Part shown: positions 41,486 to 43,553 of the stretch, one piece after another | How the letters are laid out: each line of letters starts with the position of its first letter | Position numbering within the stretch: the first letter of the stretch is position 1 | Program-made: the position numbers and the translations under genes | DNA from: Pirellulaceae bacterium | GTDB lineage: Bacteria; Planctomycetota; Planctomycetia; Pirellulales; Pirellulaceae | Assembly (NCBI GenBank): GCA_026989685.1 | Contig: JALSIV010000314.1 | Location: 1-43,553, forward strand | DNA: 43,553 nucleotides | Direction: 5' to 3' | Notes under the pieces: model-generated | The model's input: the letters and a program-made list of their open reading frames with translations, nothing else | Databases searched by the model: none | Told to the model about the DNA's origin: nothing

Positions 41486-43553
41486 TCAGAAATCCTTGCG
41501 CTCGATGACCAGACAAGTGATCCCCAGCATCAATACCAGGAAAACGCCGCTGGAAATAATCGGTTCCCACACGTGAATCGACTCGCGAAAGGCTTCGATA
41601 TCCGCGCGATTCAAGTCTCCGTCCGTCGTCTCCTTGCCGCTGATCAGATACTGCACGGTGTTCTTGAGTTCTCCCGGCTGGGGAATCACTCGGTCAAGCG
41701 GTCGCACGACATAAAAGAAGATCCGTTCACCCAAGTTCAATGACGGCGAAATCCGCTTGCGGGGTTTTCCGGACCGAGGATCGAAGACCAACAATCGTCG
41801 ATAGTGGTGCACGACGTGCAACTGCCCCTTATCGTCGAACATGGCGGCATCGGTTTTCCTCTGAGGCAACCAGCGGGGACGGATCATTCCAGCGGCATGG
41901 GTTTTCGACTTGGGCCGCAGCAGATAAATCGTGCGATTGTGGTAGACGACCGCAAACACCGATCCGTCGCGCGCTGCGACGACGCTTCTGGGTTGATTCT
42001 TCGTTTCCCGGCGATAGACTCGTCGCTTCTTCAGGCTCTTGGCATCGAGTTCACAAACGTCACCGTCGACCAGGATGCAGACGACCGTATCACCGGCAAT
42101 GGCGACCGCCCCGCCCTGCTCGGCATCTTCTGTCACGCTGGTTTCCGCCACCCGTTCGTAGCGGCCTTGCTGATTCAGACTATAAACGGCGACCCGCCCG
42201 GCATCGAACAGCACCAACCGCCCGTCGGTCGGGTCGATCGCCACGTCGGCCGGTCCATGCAACGTCCACGCTTCCGGCCCGATCTTCTCGAAGGCCGCCT
42301 TGCCGAACCGAGGCAGCTTGAAAAAGAACCCGGTCGAGATCCCCGAATTCTCTTCATCCTCCTCGAATCGATCGAGCCGGAAAACGCCCTCTTGTGCTAC
42401 GGCGATCACGTCACCGCGCGGCGTCTTGAACAGCTCGATGGTTCCCCGAGGCAATCGAATACCATTGGCAGCTTCCCACTGGCTGCCGGCTTGACTCAGA
42501 ATCGTCAACGTGGGTTGGTCGAATAGTCCTTGCCAGGACATGCGAGTGGCCACCAGCAGACGCTTCTCTCCATCGGTCTCAACCATCACCGGTCCCATCG
42601 TCCGCATGCCGCTCAAAGGCCCGATTCGATCCTGGATCGGCTCCCACTGTTCCGCCTGAGCGTCCCATTGCAGCAGCCCGCCTGCTCGAGTCACTGCGAC
42701 GGTGAGGTCGCCCGTCCGTTCCAGCCGAGTGATTTCGTGCGGGGCGATCGCGATCCCGTAATAGAATCCCTCGGTGACGCCGATACCGAAGCCGGCCAGC
42801 CAGAACATCATGGCTGCCGCCACGGCGACAATCGCATTGCGCCACAAGGCTCCGACCGCGGCCGACACCGAGTAATAGACGGCGAACAGGAACAAGAACA
42901 CGGGAATGGTGGTCCACCACCCGCTGTTCCAGATACCGAACCGCAGACCGAGAATGGCCCACAAACCGATATTCAGATAAGCCGTGCACAGCAGAATGTA
43001 GGCGCAGCCGCCGAAGAATTTGGCGAGAAACGCGACCGAGCGAATGATGGGCTTGCTGAACAGTAGGCTGAGACTGCCCGGGTCGAACAACTGAGGAGTG
43101 ATGGGCGAGGTGACCATGATGGCGATGAACACGGCGATGTTGCCGATCAGAAACGAGCTGATTACCGGCACGATCACGTCCCCGATCAGAGATTTCAATC
43201 TCACTCCCCGCGAAGGAAAGGGTTGTCCAAGATCGAATCCGAAATACTGGATGGCGATTCGTACACCGCCTGCCGAGATGAAGTCGGGGTAGGCGGCTTG
43301 CAACAACAGCCGGTTGCGGCGTTGCAGGTCGAGTTCACTGAGCGCCGCGGGATCCTGCTCGACCAACGCCTCGGTTTCTTTGTCGAGTTGGATCCCCTTC
43401 CAGGAATCCGGGTCATAGAACTTGCGGGACTCGATCAGCCGGTTGAGAACTCGCTGAACGGCAGCTCGGCTTTGAAACCGTTCCGCTGCCAAACCATCGC
43501 CGCTCGCGATCGCCCGCAACTCCTCCCGCTCCTGCTTGGTCAACAGCGACCAC
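41486..43553 (-). CDS. ABC-2-type permease-like protein fused to a beta-propeller-like region (N-terminus beyond window)
   Basis: At least 689 codons are visible; the frame runs off the window end (W-S-L-L-T-K-Q-E), so the N-terminus is missing. The first part carries a soluble linker, then TM helices (V-I-V-P-V-I-S-S-F-L-I-G-N-I-A-V-F-I-A-I-M-V) and a membrane core of about six helices, of the kind seen in ABC-2 permeases, up to about residue 270 of the visible part. A long beta-strand-repeat region (W-D-A-Q, L-V-L-F-D-A-G-R-V-A-V-Y-S-L, V-C-I-L-V-D-G-D-V-C-E-L-D) follows, reading like a WD/PQQ-type propeller. A final TM helix lies at the C-terminus (G-V-F-L-V-L-M-L-G-I-T-C-L-V-I-E). No ATPase gene is in the window; it may lie beyond 43553. 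Confidence 0.7.
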   Translation of the reverse strand, partial: WSLLTKQEREELRAIASGDGLAAERFQSRAAVQRVLNRLIESRKFYDPDSWKGIQLDKETEALVEQDPAALSELDLQRRNRLLLQAAYPDFISAGGVRIAIQYFGFDLGQPFPSRGVRLKSLIGDVIVPVISSFLIGNIAVFIAIMVTSPITPQLFDPGSLSLLFSKPIIRSVAFLAKFFGGCAYILLCTAYLNIGLWAILGLRFGIWNSGWWTTIPVFLFLFAVYYSVSAAVGALWRNAIVAVAAAMMFWLAGFGIGVTEGFYYGIAIAPHEITRLERTGDLTVAVTRAGGLLQWDAQAEQWEPIQDRIGPLSGMRTMGPVMVETDGEKRLLVATRMSWQGLFDQPTLTILSQAGSQWEAANGIRLPRGTIELFKTPRGDVIAVAQEGVFRLDRFEEDEENSGISTGFFFKLPRFGKAAFEKIGPEAWTLHGPADVAIDPTDGRLVLFDAGRVAVYSLNQQGRYERVAETSVTEDAEQGGAVAIAGDTVVCILVDGDVCELDAKSLKKRRVYRRETKNQPRSVVAARDGSVFAVVYHNRTIYLLRPKSKTHAAGMIRPRWLPQRKTDAAMFDDKGQLHVVHHYRRLLVFDPRSGKPRKRISPSLNLGERIFFYVVRPLDRVIPQPGELKNTVQYLISGKETTDGDLNRADIEAFRESIHVWEPIISSGVFLVLMLGITCLVIERKDF

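Overview
The window reads as chromosomal DNA of a planctomycete, probably in or near the Pirellulales. The strongest evidence is an adjacent DUF1592/DUF1588-type 'planctomycete cytochrome' gene and a DUF1552 gene. Supporting evidence is a sulfatase remnant, an SHD1-type coiled-coil protein, Tat-exported enzymes, high GC with GC-rich third codon positions, and many secreted proteins of unknown function. No rRNA, tRNA, CRISPR array, prophage or intact transposase was found. The gene at each edge is cut by the window.

Layout. Bases 1-2368 (minus): an ECF sigma factor, a one-TM anti-sigma-like protein and an HtrA-like protein whose catalytic His and Asp appear to be lost. Bases 2666-5339 (plus): glycogen synthase and a GalT-type uridylyltransferase. 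Bases 5347-8224: the three genes of EF-P beta-lysylation (epmA and efp overlapping on minus, epmB divergent on plus), then folA. Bases 8952-9475 hold a candidate structured RNA ending in a strong intrinsic terminator. Bases 9476-14123 (plus): two large secreted proteins, one a serine beta-lactamase-like/DUF4185-like fusion. Bases 14154-15752 (minus): two exported coiled-coil proteins.

Bases 16320-25764 (minus) form a MoxR/Bat-type operon: moxR, DUF58, DUF4381-like, two von Willebrand A membrane proteins, a small helical-repeat protein and a 1275-residue exported protein. Bases 26111-32518 (minus): DUF1552 and planctomycete cytochrome genes, preceded by a fused ethanolamine ammonia-lyase (EutB-EutC) with a twin-arginine signal. 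Bases 32851-35170 (plus): a Cys/His-rich secreted protein, a frameshifted secreted protein, a peptidoglycan-binding/M15-like protein and a truncated sulfatase. Bases 35231-36587 (minus): a membrane protein and a small partner. Bases 36724-41436 (plus): aroE, a SNF2 helicase and a SWIM-finger protein with a histone-H1-like lysine/alanine tail. Bases 41486-43553 (minus): a partial ABC-2-type permease fused to a repeat-rich region.

The most notable non-genic signal is a dispersed 78-bp element with inverted ends, present four times at exactly the same length (8337-8414, 23751-23828, 26033-26110, 33495-33572). One copy sits in frame within the 5' end of the DUF4381-like gene. Other leads are the Tat-exported EutBC fusion, the pseudo-HtrA beside an ECF sigma/anti-sigma pair, the SNF2-SWIM pair with the H1-like tail, the structured RNA at 9113-9304, and a coding-like extension beyond the stop of the 1275-residue protein.
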